Shown: positions 44,507 to 50,958 of the stretch, in pieces
Layout of the letters: every line of letters starts with the position of its first letter
Position numbering within the stretch: the stretch's first letter is position 1
Assembly: GCA_902776285.1 (NCBI GenBank)
Contig: CACYPK010000001.1
Span: forward strand, 63,179 to 127,178
Reading direction: 5' to 3'
DNA length: 64,000 nt
From: an uncultured Eubacteriales bacterium
GTDB lineage: Bacteria > Bacillota > Clostridia > Peptostreptococcales > Anaerovoracaceae
Program-made: the position numbers and the translations under genes
The notes under the pieces: model-generated
What the model was told of the DNA's origin: nothing
Database searches by the model: none
What the model saw: only the letters and a program-made list of their open reading frames with translations

Positions 44507-45268
44507 TTAGGATGCGCACCATCCGCCGTCTACAGCAAGCTCTGCGCCATTCACATAAGCTGAGTCATCACTTGCAAGGAAGAGACATGCTTTGGCGATC
44601 TCGGTTGGTTCTCCCGGTTCCGGAGCAGTACCGAGTACTGCTTTCAGCTTGCCGTATGCCTCCATGTTAGGCATACCCATGGAAGTACTGATTTCTGTCT
44701 TGAAGCCTCCTGCAATTATGCAGTTGGAACGGATGCCGTCATGCATATACATATAAGCGGTGTTTCTCGAAAGCGCGACTACAGCTGCTTTGGACGCGCA
44801 GTATACCGCACCGGCACATGTTTTGTATGCGCCTTCAGACGCAATATGTATAATTGCACCCGGATTACCTTGCTCCTTAAATGTATTTACAGCTTTACGG
44901 GTTGCATAGAATGGACCATATACATTGACAGAGAATACTTTAAGCAGTTTTTCGTCAGAGAATGCATCAACACCCGCCATGTCGTCCATGATACCGGCGT
45001 TGTTTACGAGAATATCGAATTTTCCGAATTGCTCAACAGCAAAGTCTATCATTGCTTCATTTACGGCCTTATCCGAGATGTCTCCCGGGAAGATCTCCAC
45101 TTTACCCTCTGCATCCGCCAAAGACGCTGCAAGTTCTTCAAGTCTGTTCTGTCTGCGCGCGACCGCGACCACGCTTGCGCCTTCTTTCGCATAAAGTTTG
45201 ACGATCTCGCTTCCCATGCCGCTGGAAGCCCCCGTCACAACTGCCACTTTTCCTGATAATCTGCCCAT
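44507..45268 (-). CDS. Short-chain dehydrogenase/reductase
   Basis: 253 residues of the classical SDR family. Cofactor motif TGASSGMG is at 12-19, NNAG at 89-92, and the catalytic S144, Y156 and K160 (YCASK) are all present; the C-terminus NGAELAVDGGW is standard. The R-R pair at 38-39 after the second strand suggests NADP, an inference. Substrate unknown; annotation as 3-oxoacyl-ACP reductase would be over-specific. AAAGGAG ribosome site. It is the only complete enzyme gene inside the tRNA-Ala element, transcribed toward the recombinase stub. Confidence 0.9.
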   Translation of the reverse strand: MGRLSGKVAVVTGASSGMGSEIVKLYAKEGASVVAVARRQNRLEELAASLADAEGKVEIFPGDISDKAVNEAMIDFAVEQFGKFDILVNNAGIMDDMAGVDAFSDEKLLKVFSVNVYGPFYATRKAVNTFKEQGNPGAIIHIASEGAYKTCAGAVYCASKAAVVALSRNTAYMYMHDGIRSNCIIAGGFKTEISTSMGMPNMEAYGKLKAVLGTAPEPGEPTEIAKACLFLASDDSAYVNGAELAVDGGWCAS

Positions 45269-45612
45269 TATTTAGCTCCTTTCTCTACGCAAGTACATAA
45301 ACTATTCTGAATTATATCATAAAAAAAAGGCACGAAGCGGTTGGATAAATCCTCGTACGCACGACGGCACAAAGCGTTGAAATTGCAGCACTATATTTTA
45401 AGGGACTTCTCAAATTACCGATTTAAGGGCCTAAAAAATCATGTAATGGTATTTATCCTCTTAAATGATTATACTTATAAAAGCATATAAATCGGGATAT
45501 GTGGAGGATCTATAGTGGCATCCGGCAAAGAATACCTGAACTACATATTAGAGTAGCTTTCAGAACTTAATATGATGGATAATGATAATTGCTTTGAGAA
45601 AGGGGCACATTA
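45269..45612. other. AT-rich intergenic stretch with gene debris
   Basis: 344 nt between the SDR and lipoprotein genes. It must hold the SDR promoter (minus strand) and probably that of the lipoprotein. It also contains CCTCGTACGC (45351-45360), a 10-base match to the tRNA-Ala 3' region, and a TfoX-like remnant (separate entry). It is visibly richer in A and T than the flanking housekeeping DNA. Confidence 0.6.
45515..45600 (+). pseudogene. TfoX N-terminal-like remnant
   Basis: A GTG at 45515 behind GGAGG reads VASGKEYLNYILE, a TAG stop at 45554-45556, then LSELN. This closely resembles the start of Bacillota TfoX-N proteins (xASxxEYLxxILEQLSEL), with the CAG codon for Gln turned into TAG. 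The remaining ~90 codons of the family are absent. Short match, so the assignment is tentative. Confidence 0.5.
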
Positions 45613-46011
45613 ATGAAGAAATTAATTATCGGTGTGATGCTTACCGTTGCAGTGTTATGTCTTGCAGCTTGCGGGGGCTCGTCTGTAAAGGTGGGCTCGT
45701 TCTCATCTCGCTACTTTAACGGGGATGATTATGATAACGCTGTACAGGAAGTCTTTACTTATTTCAGCGACTGGGAAGGCTGCACTATGACAGAAATCGG
45801 ATATGCCGGAGATGACGCTGTCAAGGCAGAAGCGGAAATCCGCGGATTGGCGCCGGAGCAGGTTATGGTACTGACATCCACCTTTACTACGGACGGGGAA
45901 GACCACCAGAACGGCCTCGAACCAAATTACACATATGAGGATTACAAGTGGATCCTGACAAGAAACACTACGGCGGAGCCATGGAACCATGAAGATCATG
46001 GTTACGGCTAA
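45613..46011 (+). CDS. Small putative lipoprotein
   Basis: 132 residues. Signal peptide with lipobox LAAC, so the mature protein starts at Cys20 and is lipid-anchored outside the membrane. The rest is acidic, with no recognised domain; it appears to be a single small alpha/beta domain with a Trp-rich end. Ribosome site AAAGGGG. 30 nt upstream of the next gene, with which it is probably cotranscribed. Confidence 0.7.
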   Translation: MKKLIIGVMLTVAVLCLAACGGSSVKVGSFSSRYFNGDDYDNAVQEVFTYFSDWEGCTMTEIGYAGDDAVKAEAEIRGLAPEQVMVLTSTFTTDGEDHQNGLEPNYTYEDYKWILTRNTTAEPWNHEDHGYG

Positions 46012-46041
46012 ACCGGTTAAGCCTGCTGAAAGGAGGACGAA

Positions 46042-46638
46042 ATGGGGCTTTTTGACGATCTGAAAAAAATAGGGGAAACAGTTGGAAGCCTAAATCATAT
46101 GGCTGCAGAAGTAAGCAAGACTACTCTTGAGGATTACGGTGAACCTGAATACTTTCTGTATACAGCTCTTCAGCTGGGAGAAATGCACAGAAGAATTGAT
46201 GTTACAGATGAAAAGGATAGTCTTAAGTACTATACACAGTCTAGTATAATTGCATTAAAGGGCAAGACTGAGATCATGGATGCTGACGGAAATGTAATTG
46301 CTCAACTGGAGAAAAAGCCGATCAGTCTCCACGAAAAGCATTTTGTTACAATGGCAGACGGAACCAGCTTCACTCTGTCCAATGAGCTGGTTCATATCAT
46401 AAAAGATGTTACCAATATCGAGGGCCTGGGATGGCAGCTCCAGGGCAATATTATCGGTCTGACTTTCAATCTTCTTGATGAAAAAGGTCAGCCTGTAGCA
46501 AGAGTCGAAAAGAGCGCAATCTCAGTTCATGACAAATACTCTATGGGTATTTATCAGCCTGACAAAGAGCAGATCGTGGTAGCTATCGTTATTCAGCTGG
46601 AAAAGATGATCGAAGCGCGTAACGAAAACAGAGATTAG
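46042..46638 (+). CDS. LURP-one-related / YxjI-like protein
   Basis: 198 residues resembling the LOR/YxjI beta-barrel family: repeated strands such as YYTQSSIIALKGKTEIMDADGN, IAQLEKKPISLHEKHFV and PVARVEKSAISVHDKYSMGI, with a C-terminal helix (QIVVAIVIQLEKM). Members are distantly related to phospholipid scramblases, but no biochemical function is established for bacterial ones. AAAGGAGG ribosome site. Last gene inside the tRNA-Ala element. Confidence 0.65.
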   Translation: MGLFDDLKKIGETVGSLNHMAAEVSKTTLEDYGEPEYFLYTALQLGEMHRRIDVTDEKDSLKYYTQSSIIALKGKTEIMDADGNVIAQLEKKPISLHEKHFVTMADGTSFTLSNELVHIIKDVTNIEGLGWQLQGNIIGLTFNLLDEKGQPVARVEKSAISVHDKYSMGIYQPDKEQIVVAIVIQLEKMIEARNENRD

Positions 46639-46677
46639 AGAAAGACTGCCGGGGATGTGCGTAGAAATTATAACCTC

Positions 46678-46691
46678 CGTACGCTCCACCA
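46678..46691 (+). repeat. Right attachment-like repeat
   Basis: CGTACGCTCCACCA, identical to the last 14 bases of tRNA-Ala (43961-43974). The preceding bases are CCTC here and CCT in the tRNA, a one-base difference. No other tRNA structure precedes it, so this is a copied tRNA end, not a tRNA gene. Confidence 0.7.
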
Positions 46692-46695
46692 CTCA

Positions 46696-46720
46696 AACCG
46701 TTGGGATTCACAACGGTTCT
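46696..46720 (+). terminator. Hairpin after the right attachment-like repeat
   Basis: AACCGTTG (46696-46703) pairs with CAACGGTT (46711-46718), followed by CTTGCTTTT. The T-run is broken, so termination would be weak. It resembles the tRNA terminators of this window and may be the original tRNA-Ala terminator displaced by insertion. Confidence 0.55.
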
Positions 46721-46748
46721 TGCTTTTAGTCGGAGATATGCGTATAAT
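46720..46748 (+). promoter_or_regulatory. Promoter of the acetyltransferase leader
   Basis: TTGCTT (46720-46725), 17-nt spacer, TATAAT (46743-46748). Transcription would start near 46755, leaving a leader of about 168 nt. Confidence 0.65.
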
Positions 46749-46754
46749 GCAGTC

Positions 46755-46919
46755 GAATCAGAAATATAGCTGGTCACCGGAGGATAGTGTGCCGTAGCAC
46801 AGGGGATAGTAGACATAAGTCTGCAGGCCGCCTATCAGATAAGGTGTCGGGTGAGCCCGGTTAGATGTTGTTTTTAGCATCGCCGGGATTTTTTGTTCCG
46901 GCGTCTGACAGGAGGTGTC
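46755..46919 (+). promoter_or_regulatory. Attenuator-type structured leader (unassigned riboswitch candidate)
   Basis: The leader holds hairpins GTGC-CGTA-GCAC (46789-46800) and GATAG...CTATC (46805-46836, with AGAC/GTCT inside). A terminator follows: CCCGG (46856-46860) with CCGGG (46883-46887), inner GATG/CATC, then TTTTTT. A competing hairpin CGGG-TGAG-CCCG (46848-46859) uses the same CCCG. The ribosome site GGAGG is flanked by GACA and TGTC. This is the layout of a regulated terminator. No known riboswitch core was recognised. Confidence 0.55.
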
Positions 46920-46922
46920 ATA

Positions 46923-47465
46923 ATGAAGAACGCACAAGTGAAACTGATCCCATTACAGGAGGATGGCAGAGAGCAATTCATCAAAGATAATCAATGGGCA
47001 TTCAAATATGGATCCACGGAGGAATCCGGCATGCGCAATGATCAGTTCGAGGAGGAAGGGGAGATCATTTCCCGGAGAACTATAGAGGATTGCATAGATA
47101 AGGGTGAGGCATACCGGATCATCTGCAATGGAGAAACGGTTGGCGGCACAGTCATACATACTGACGGCACAAGAGGCGAGCTGGATCTTCTTTTCACTTT
47201 ACCTGAAGCGCACAGTAAAGGCGCCGGATATGCTGCCTGGTGTGAGATAGAAAAGCTGCATCCGGAAGTTGAGGTCTGGGAAACATTAACGCCGTATTTT
47301 GAAACCAGAAACATCCATTTCTATGTTAATAAATGCGGATTCCATATCGTTGAATTCTTTAATCCATTCCATCCGGAGCCGGGCCGCCATGATTCGACAG
47401 AGCATGAGGAAGCCGGGCCCGGTGAGACGGGTTTGGATTTTCGCTTTGAAAAACGAATGAAGTAG
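46923..47465 (+). CDS. GNAT family N-acetyltransferase
   Basis: 180 residues. The region GELDLLFTLPEAHSKGAGYAAWCEIEKLHP (about 90-120) matches the core strand and acetyl-CoA-binding loop of GNAT enzymes, and the FYVNKCGFHIVEFF end is the usual fifth strand and helix. A His-rich, Glu-rich tail follows. Acceptor unknown. The ATG at 46923 follows AGGAGGTG; the open frame begins 10 codons earlier, within the terminator stem. Expression is probably controlled by the upstream leader. Confidence 0.82.
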   Translation: MKNAQVKLIPLQEDGREQFIKDNQWAFKYGSTEESGMRNDQFEEEGEIISRRTIEDCIDKGEAYRIICNGETVGGTVIHTDGTRGELDLLFTLPEAHSKGAGYAAWCEIEKLHPEVEVWETLTPYFETRNIHFYVNKCGFHIVEFFNPFHPEPGRHDSTEHEEAGPGETGLDFRFEKRMK

Positions 47466-47578
47466 TATAATAAATAAAAGAGAGGTCCAGCGGCATGATT
47501 ATATAGAAGTAATAGAATGAGGAACTGAAGGAGTATAATTAATGCCGTAAAGTATAACTCATAAAGAAAGGGAAACAT

Positions 47579-47824
47579 ATGCACAAATTCGAAACCAAAG
47601 ATGGCAAGACACTGTCCATCAAAATCAAAGACGAAGAAGCCATCAAAACTCTCATTAACATTATTCCAAGACTGACTTATGAAGAGATACTGGACGGCAG
47701 ACTTGAGGAAAAACTGGCTGAATATCACCTGGATCCGGTAGAAATATCCTCGGTAGAGGATCACAACTCTTTAGCAGAAAACCTTGCCCGCTTCAACAGC
47801 ATCCCTAAACCATCAGGCGTATAG
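47579..47824 (+). CDS. Small protein of unknown function
   Basis: 81 residues, charged, no signal peptide or membrane segment. It starts KFETKDGKTLSIKIKDEEAIK, ends with a Pro-rich tail, and is probably a small helical cytoplasmic protein. GAAAGGGAAA precedes the ATG. It has its own terminator. I do not recognise a family. The 113 nt upstream are AT-rich with two TATAAT-like hexamers (GTATAATAA and GTATAATTA). Confidence 0.6.
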   Translation: MHKFETKDGKTLSIKIKDEEAIKTLINIIPRLTYEEILDGRLEEKLAEYHLDPVEISSVEDHNSLAENLARFNSIPKPSGV

Positions 47825-47849
47825 CAAGAAACGGAGGATCGTAGCACAG

Positions 47850-47878
47850 CCCCGCCCTGCAAAGGACGGGGTTTTCTT
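47850..47878 (+). terminator. Terminator after the 81-residue gene
   Basis: CCCCGCCCT-GCAA-AGGACGGGG stem with one C-A mismatch, then TTTTCTT. Confidence 0.85.
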
Positions 47879-47983
47879 GCCTAAGAACAATGAACATGTG
47901 ATGATAATTGAATATTTTTTCAGAGTATGCGAAAATTAAATCCCGAACGATAATCATATGGACACAATGGAGGAATTGCGCAT

Positions 47984-49261
47984 ATGAGAGAAAGACATTA
48001 TTTGAAAACCGCGTTTGTCGGAGGCCAGCTTATCACGGGAAGACATAATCCTGCCATACAGGATTCGCTGGTGATGATCGACGAAGGCAGGATCATATAC
48101 GCCGGTGAGAGAAACTATGATATGGCTCCAAGCCTTGAAGGCTTTGACGTTGTAGATATTACCGGAAAGACCCTGATGCCGGGCATTATAGACTCGCATC
48201 TTCACTTCAGCGGCAATCTCAACGATAATGACTCGGACTGGGTACGCGAACCGCTTCTTCAGAAGCAGGTCGTTGCCGTACAGCAGGCACGTGAGTGCCT
48301 TGAGAACGGTCTGACCACCGTGGGAGAGATCTCCAGGTTCGGGATCCCTATCAGAGATATGGTCAATACAAATCAGATGCAGGGCCCGAGGATCATTGCG
48401 ACAGGAAGAGGCTTCTGCGCGACCGCATCGCATGGCGATTCGCATAACTGCTCTATCGAGGAAGTCAGAGCGGGACACCCGTGGGCAGAAGCGGTAGACG
48501 GTCCTTGGGAACTCCGCAAGGCCGTCAGACGCAGACTGAGAGAGTGTCCGGACGCTATCAAGATCTGGGCAACCGGCGGCGGCATCTACCGCTGGGACAC
48601 ATCACGCGATCACCATTACACTCTCGAAGAGATCAAGGCGGTAGTAGAGGAATCCGCCATGAGAGGGATACCTGTATGGTCACACACATACGGAACCACT
48701 ACCCCATCTGTCGAGGCCGGAGTAGACTTCATAATCCACGGATTTGAGATCGATGAGGACTCAATGGAGAAGATGTATAACAAGGGCATTTATTTCTGCC
48801 CGACCATCAACTTCCTGCCTGCCTGGCTTGCGACTTATCCTCCTCAGTACATCCCGGGTGTTCACGATAAGTACGAAGGCGCGACTCTTGTTGACAAAGA
48901 ACTCGCGAGATTATATGACAACGTAAACAAGGCATATAAGATGGGAGTGATCATCACTACCGGTTCCGACAGCTTCAATCTGGATTCAACGCCTTACGGC
49001 GTCACCACTATCGGGGAGATCCACAGATTCGTTGACTGCTGCGGCATGAGCGAGATGGACGCGATCATCGCCGGAACAGCTAACGGCGCAAGAGCTCTCG
49101 GCTGCTATCACATCACCGGCTCGATCACCAGAGGAAAGAACGCTGACATGCTGCTCATTGACGGTGATCCGCTCAAGAGCATCTACGATATCTGTGTAGA
49201 AAAAATGGAAATGGTCATCAAGGATGGCGAAGAGGTCCTTCGCTACAGAAATAAGAAGTAA
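47984..49261 (+). CDS. Amidohydrolase family protein
   Basis: 425 residues of the metal-dependent amidohydrolase (imidazolonepropionase-like) superfamily. Metal ligands H72 and H74 are in DSHLHF; the ATGRGFCATASHGD, KIWATGGGIYRW, HTYGTTTPSVEAGVDFIIHG and TGSDSFN blocks supply the lysine, histidines and aspartate of the site. The C-terminus GKNADMLLIDGDPL folds back into the small beta domain as in prolidase- and HutI-like members. Substrate unknown. Followed 17 nt later by a 99-residue protein, probably in one transcript. Confidence 0.9.
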   Translation: MRERHYLKTAFVGGQLITGRHNPAIQDSLVMIDEGRIIYAGERNYDMAPSLEGFDVVDITGKTLMPGIIDSHLHFSGNLNDNDSDWVREPLLQKQVVAVQQARECLENGLTTVGEISRFGIPIRDMVNTNQMQGPRIIATGRGFCATASHGDSHNCSIEEVRAGHPWAEAVDGPWELRKAVRRRLRECPDAIKIWATGGGIYRWDTSRDHHYTLEEIKAVVEESAMRGIPVWSHTYGTTTPSVEAGVDFIIHGFEIDEDSMEKMYNKGIYFCPTINFLPAWLATYPPQYIPGVHDKYEGATLVDKELARLYDNVNKAYKMGVIITTGSDSFNLDSTPYGVTTIGEIHRFVDCCGMSEMDAIIAGTANGARALGCYHITGSITRGKNADMLLIDGDPLKSIYDICVEKMEMVIKDGEEVLRYRNKK

Positions 49262-49278
49262 AAAGGGGGCAGTGAAAA

Positions 49279-49578
49279 ATGGAAAGCAAAAGAGAAAAGA
49301 TTTTAAAGGAACTCGGACAGCTGCTGACTCTTCAATATGACTATCCTCCTAACGGTGAGGGCTCGATCGGATATAAAGGCTTTAACATGTACCGGTTCAA
49401 AGTAGCGGACAAGGACGCGATCGCGGCTTGTCTGAAGGATAGGGCAAAACATTACGAGCATTCCTATAATGCCCAGTGCATGGCGCAGGAGATCATTACA
49501 GACCTTCTGGACGAAGGATTGATCACCTACGGAGGATATGACTTCAAGAAACAGCAGAAGGATCATAAGAGCATCTGA
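49279..49578 (+). CDS. Small protein of unknown function
   Basis: 99 residues, charged and soluble: KREKILKELGQLLTLQYDYP, then KGFNMYRFKVADKDAIAACL and a lysine-rich end. No family recognised. AAAGGGGGC ribosome site. Its end overlaps the converging membrane protein gene by 16 nt, and its terminator lies inside that gene. Confidence 0.6.
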   Translation: MESKREKILKELGQLLTLQYDYPPNGEGSIGYKGFNMYRFKVADKDAIAACLKDRAKHYEHSYNAQCMAQEIITDLLDEGLITYGGYDFKKQQKDHKSI

Positions 49579-50657
49579 TCAGACAAAAACCGTTGGGGAT
49601 CCCAACGGTTTTTTATTTGCTCTGTATAGTACATCAGCATCAGGGTGGTCAGCATGCCGTAGGAACGGATCCCGTCTTTCTGACCGTTTGCCTTGAGGTA
49701 CGCGTCATTCACGCGATCCTGGATCTCAGAAGCTTTCCCTTCATGCGAAGCCCAGAACTGTCTGCAGGCATCGACCTCTGAGGAAGCATCAGCGGGCAGC
49801 TTTTTGCAGAGTTCATCATAGCGCTCCGGGTCGATACTTTTCAGCGCGCCGCCGGCATGCATCCATGCGATCAGCCATCCGCTCCGGTTGAACGACGGAT
49901 CTTCCGAACCGATGCAGGCCAGCCAGCCGATATAGTTTGCCTCTCCCTCGTTCATGTATCCCCGAAGGTGCGAAAGCTCATGGCAGGCTGTGAACGGTTT
50001 TTCCATGTCAGGCATACTGCCGTTGATATTTGCTTCAACGGTAAAAGGCGAATATATGCCGCTGACACCCATACTTGAAAATGCTCCTGAGAGCACAGCA
50101 AGCTGTTTCGGAACAGGGTAGTATCCCTGCAGCGACGGATAATGCTTTGAAAGATCATACATCGCCTGCCGGGCCCCGGCAGCCAGATCGCCGCCATGCG
50201 GATAGTCCGTTTCCGGTCCTGCCGCTTCTATTTGCGTGATGATGTGCTCGCACAGATCCGCAAGCTGATCCTCTGTAAATTCAGCTTCAGCCAACGCCTG
50301 CCGGTCCACGAACGTGTCTCTGCTGTAGTTGACTCCGCAGTTGGCCGCATACATGAAAACCAGAACAGACACGATCAGCAGAATGTGCAGAAGCGCTCTC
50401 CTGAGCTTTTTACGGCAGATCAAAATGTCCGCTATGATGACAAAAGGCAGGACGCACACGGCCGCCTCTGCAACGGAAAAGGGGACACAGCCGGTAAGCC
50501 TTCCCAGTGTTGCCGTGATCAGTGAATATATATTCACGCTGTACCATCCGGCAAAGCCGTCAATGATCTTTGCCGCAGTTAAAAGAAGAGCCGCTGCAAA
50601 AAGCAGCGCCAGCGAAATGATCGTCATGCGGGATAAATGTCTGCGCGATTTCTCCAT
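49563..50657 (-). CDS. DUF3810 family membrane protein, metalloprotease-like
   Basis: 364 residues from the ATG at 50657 (the open frame extends 6 codons upstream). Three hydrophobic segments (about 14-33, 55-75 and 85-105) precede a soluble domain with CHELSHLRGYMNEGEANYIGW, an HExxH-like zinc site followed by a Glu, as in DUF3810. Bacterial members are uncharacterised; a peptidase role is inferred. No adjacent partner on the same strand. Confidence 0.8.
   Translation of the reverse strand: MEKSRRHLSRMTIISLALLFAAALLLTAAKIIDGFAGWYSVNIYSLITATLGRLTGCVPFSVAEAAVCVLPFVIIADILICRKKLRRALLHILLIVSVLVFMYAANCGVNYSRDTFVDRQALAEAEFTEDQLADLCEHIITQIEAAGPETDYPHGGDLAAGARQAMYDLSKHYPSLQGYYPVPKQLAVLSGAFSSMGVSGIYSPFTVEANINGSMPDMEKPFTACHELSHLRGYMNEGEANYIGWLACIGSEDPSFNRSGWLIAWMHAGGALKSIDPERYDELCKKLPADASSEVDACRQFWASHEGKASEIQDRVNDAYLKANGQKDGIRSYGMLTTLMLMYYTEQIKNRWDPQRFLSDQMLL
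49588..49615. terminator. Terminator inside the 3' end of the DUF3810 gene
   Basis: 10-bp stem AACCGTTGGG / CCCAACGGTT with loop GAT, then TTTTTTATTT; A-run on the left. On the minus strand the same bases encode NRWDPQRF near the end of the DUF3810 protein, so the hairpin is coding on one strand. Confidence 0.9.
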
Positions 50658-50856
50658 ATTCGGATGATACAGCACTCAAAGCGCTGTTACAATCAGCAGT
50701 TTTCAAATGAGGCCTTATCGCTGTCGCGCAGTCATTCACATGCTGAACGCGTACTGATGAAAACAGGAGGCTTTATCTTGATGAAGCCCCTTTGAGAATG
50801 GTAAAATCTATCCGTAGATTTTTGTCCAGGATAGATAGCCGGCAACGGGGAGAAAA

Positions 50857-50910
50857 ATGAAGAAACATACATCGGTTCTTGTCGTTGATCTGTTCTTTAA
50901 AAGCCGGTAG
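50857..50910 (+). CDS. Possible 17-residue leader peptide
   Basis: GGGGAG then ATG at 50857 encodes MKKHTSVLVVDLFFKSR and stops at 50908. It is followed 17 nt later by a terminator-like hairpin and then the GDPD gene, all in the same frame. It may be a translated leader in an attenuator, or the original N-terminus of the next gene cut off by a stop codon. Confidence 0.4.
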   Translation: MKKHTSVLVVDLFFKSR

Positions 50911-50927
50911 ATACTGACTTTGTTTTG

Positions 50928-50952
50928 GCGCTCTTTACAGAGCGCTGTTTTT
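50928..50952 (+). terminator. Hairpin with T-run immediately upstream of the GDPD gene
   Basis: Perfect stem GCGCTCT (50928-50934) with AGAGCGC (50939-50945), loop TTAC, then TGTTTTT. It lies 6 nt before the ATG used for the GDPD gene, leaving little room for a ribosome site, so it may act as an attenuator. Confidence 0.6.
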
Positions 50953-50958
50953 GCAAAA

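Noticed and set aside
46640..46691. Second tRNA-Ala gene
   Set aside because: Only the last 14 bases match; no D, anticodon or T arm can be folded upstream.
46755..46922. T-box leader for the acetyltransferase
   Set aside because: No AGGGTGGNACCGCG-type antiterminator and no aminoacyl or biosynthetic gene downstream.
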